Assembly (NCBI GenBank): GCA_016929205.1
Contig: JAFGJF010000042.1
Span: 1 to 5,955, forward strand
DNA: 5,955 nt
Source of the DNA: Anaerolineae bacterium
Lineage (GTDB): Bacteria > Chloroflexota > Anaerolineae > JAFGEY01
Reading direction: 5' to 3'
Of this stretch, positions 4,708 to 5,955 are shown piece after piece. The position numbers and the translations under genes were made by a program. Positions within the stretch are counted from its first letter, which is position 1. Each line of letters starts with the position of its first letter. The notes beneath the pieces were generated by a model. That model was not told the origin of the DNA, did no database searches, and saw nothing but the letters and a program-made list of their open reading frames with translations.

Positions 4708-5955
4708 ATGACCTATACAAATCCCGACGCCGAAGAAACGCTCGAACTGGCCACGATGGCGCTGTTCGCCGACCTGGGCTGGCAGACCGCCAATGCCTAC
4801 GACGACGACCTGGGCCGCGAGCACCGCGGCGAGGTCATCCTGCGCGACCGCCTGCTCGCCGCCCTGCACCGGCTGAACCCCGGCCTGCCCGACGAAGCGT
4901 TCGCCCAGGCGATCGAGGAACTGGCCCGCGATCGCGGGGCGATGGCCATGGTCCGCGCCAACCACGAGATCTACCGCCTGCTCAAAGACGGCGTCAAGGC
5001 TGCATACCACGACGGCAGCGGGGAGGAACAGATCGAGCGTGTGCGCCTCGTCGACTGGCAGACCCCTGCCAACAATGACTTTTTGCTCGCCCAGCAGTTC
5101 TGGGTCGCCGGCGAAACGTACACCCGGCGCGCCGACCTGGTCGGCTTTGTCAACGGCCTGCCTCTGTTTTTTGGCGAGCTCAAGGCCCACCACAAGCGCG
5201 TCGAGGACGCCTACAATAACAACCTGCGCGACTATAAAGAGACGGTCCCCCATCTCTTTTGGACCAACGGATTCATCCTGCTCTCCAACGGCTCCGACGC
5301 CCGCATTGGCTCGATCACCTCCGGCTGGGAGCATTTTAGCGCCTGGAAAAAGATCAACGACGAGGGCGAAACCGGCGTCATCGATCTCGATACTGCCGTC
5401 CGGGGCACCTGCGCCCCCGATCGTTTCCTCGACCTGGTCGAAAACTTTTGTCTTTTCCAGGAATCGCTCGGCGGCCTGACAAAGATCGTCGCCCACAACC
5501 ATCAGTACCTCGGCGTCAACAATGCCATCGACGCCGTGCACGGCATCAAGGAAAATGAGGGCCGGCTGGGCGTCTATTGGCACACCCAGGGCAGCGGCAA
5601 GTCCTTTTCCATGGTCTTTTTCTGCCAAAAGGTGCTGCGCACGCTGCCCGGCAACTGGACCTTTGTCATTCTCACCGACCGCATCGACCTCGACGACCAG
5701 ATCTATAAGAATTTCGCCCGCTGCGGGGCCGTGATCGAGTCCGAAGACCGCGTCCGTGCTCAGAGCGGCGAGCACCTCCAGCAGCTCCTGCAAGAGGACC
5801 ACCGCTACGTCTTTACCCTGATCCAGAAATTCGGCACCCAGCGCGGCGAGCGCTACCCCAAGCTGTCCGACCGCGACGACATCATTGTGATCACCGACGA
5901 GGCTCACCGCAGCCAGTACGACGTCCTGGCCATGAACATGCGCGACGCCCTGCCC
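4708..5955 (+). CDS. hsdR: Type I restriction endonuclease subunit HsdR (5' part; 3' end outside window)
   Basis: The frame from ATG 4708 stays open to the window edge, giving 416 residues of a protein usually about 1000 aa. The N-terminal nuclease domain has the PD-(D/E)XK site in RRADLVGFVNGLPLFFGELK: D143, E157, K159. The Q-like stretch NHQYLGVNNAID is at 264-275. The SF2 translocase begins with Walker A HTQGSGKS (292-299), motif Ia ILTDRIDLDDQ (321-331) and the DEAH box (D397-H400); later motifs lie beyond the window. HsdR translocates DNA using ATP and cuts at a distance when the HsdS/HsdM complex meets an unmethylated site. All visible key residues are intact. GAGGA (4699-4703) sits only 4 nt before the ATG. 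It is separated from the accessory genes by 99 nt that lack a convincing forward promoter. GC-rich codon use matches the conserved ends of hsdS. Confidence 0.97.
   Translation, partial: MTYTNPDAEETLELATMALFADLGWQTANAYDDDLGREHRGEVILRDRLLAALHRLNPGLPDEAFAQAIEELARDRGAMAMVRANHEIYRLLKDGVKAAYHDGSGEEQIERVRLVDWQTPANNDFLLAQQFWVAGETYTRRADLVGFVNGLPLFFGELKAHHKRVEDAYNNNLRDYKETVPHLFWTNGFILLSNGSDARIGSITSGWEHFSAWKKINDEGETGVIDLDTAVRGTCAPDRFLDLVENFCLFQESLGGLTKIVAHNHQYLGVNNAIDAVHGIKENEGRLGVYWHTQGSGKSFSMVFFCQKVLRTLPGNWTFVILTDRIDLDDQIYKNFARCGAVIESEDRVRAQSGEHLQQLLQEDHRYVFTLIQKFGTQRGERYPKLSDRDDIIVITDEAHRSQYDVLAMNMRDALP

Noticed and set aside
4693..5907. Long open frame (404 codons) on the - strand over hsdR
   Set aside because: It is the mirror of GC-rich hsdR codons and is low-complexity, rich in V, A, D and G. 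The + strand frame has complete HsdR motifs.

Overview
The window lies inside a type I restriction-modification (R-M) locus, read entirely on the + strand. It opens in the 3' half of hsdS (specificity subunit, 1-798) and closes in the 5' part of hsdR (endonuclease/translocase subunit, 4708-5955). hsdM is presumably just upstream of the window. The host looks like a GC-rich environmental bacterium. The GC-rich palindrome at 1071-1105 with its GGGGGTGAGGG flank is a type I associate with Chloroflexota and some other phyla, so Chloroflexota is a guess and not an identification.

Between hsdS and hsdR sit a 323-nt non-coding stretch, then six co-directional genes, then a 99-nt gap. The non-coding stretch holds a cluster of potential stem-loops, a GC-rich palindromic repeat and a near-copy of half of that repeat. 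The genes, in order, encode a small DUF559 (Vsr-like PD-(D/E)XK) endonuclease, a TPR-repeat protein, two proteins I do not recognise (246 and 147 aa), a DUF3800 protein (predicted RNase H-like fold) and a 165-aa basic protein that may be a BECR-type ribonuclease. Spacing is very tight (8 nt, 7-nt overlap, 11-nt overlap, 13 nt, 1 nt), each start has a plausible Shine-Dalgarno sequence, and no terminator is evident among them. They are therefore probably one operon, possibly co-transcribed with the R-M genes.

Base composition is mosaic. The second target-recognition domain of HsdS and the DUF3800/165-aa pair are much more AT-rich than the flanking R-M genes and the first four cassette genes. 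This suggests separate acquisition of at least three blocks. Nuclease-like genes placed between hsdS and hsdR fit an embedded-defence-cassette model, but no function can be proven from sequence alone.

The most unexpected signal is on the - strand just before hsdR. A near-consensus extended -10 sigma70 promoter (TTGACT, 17 nt, TATACT preceded by TGG) faces back into the 165-aa gene. It is followed by a strong Shine-Dalgarno sequence and a 27-codon reading frame whose ATG sits in a hairpin. It would make an antisense transcript across the end of a candidate toxin gene.
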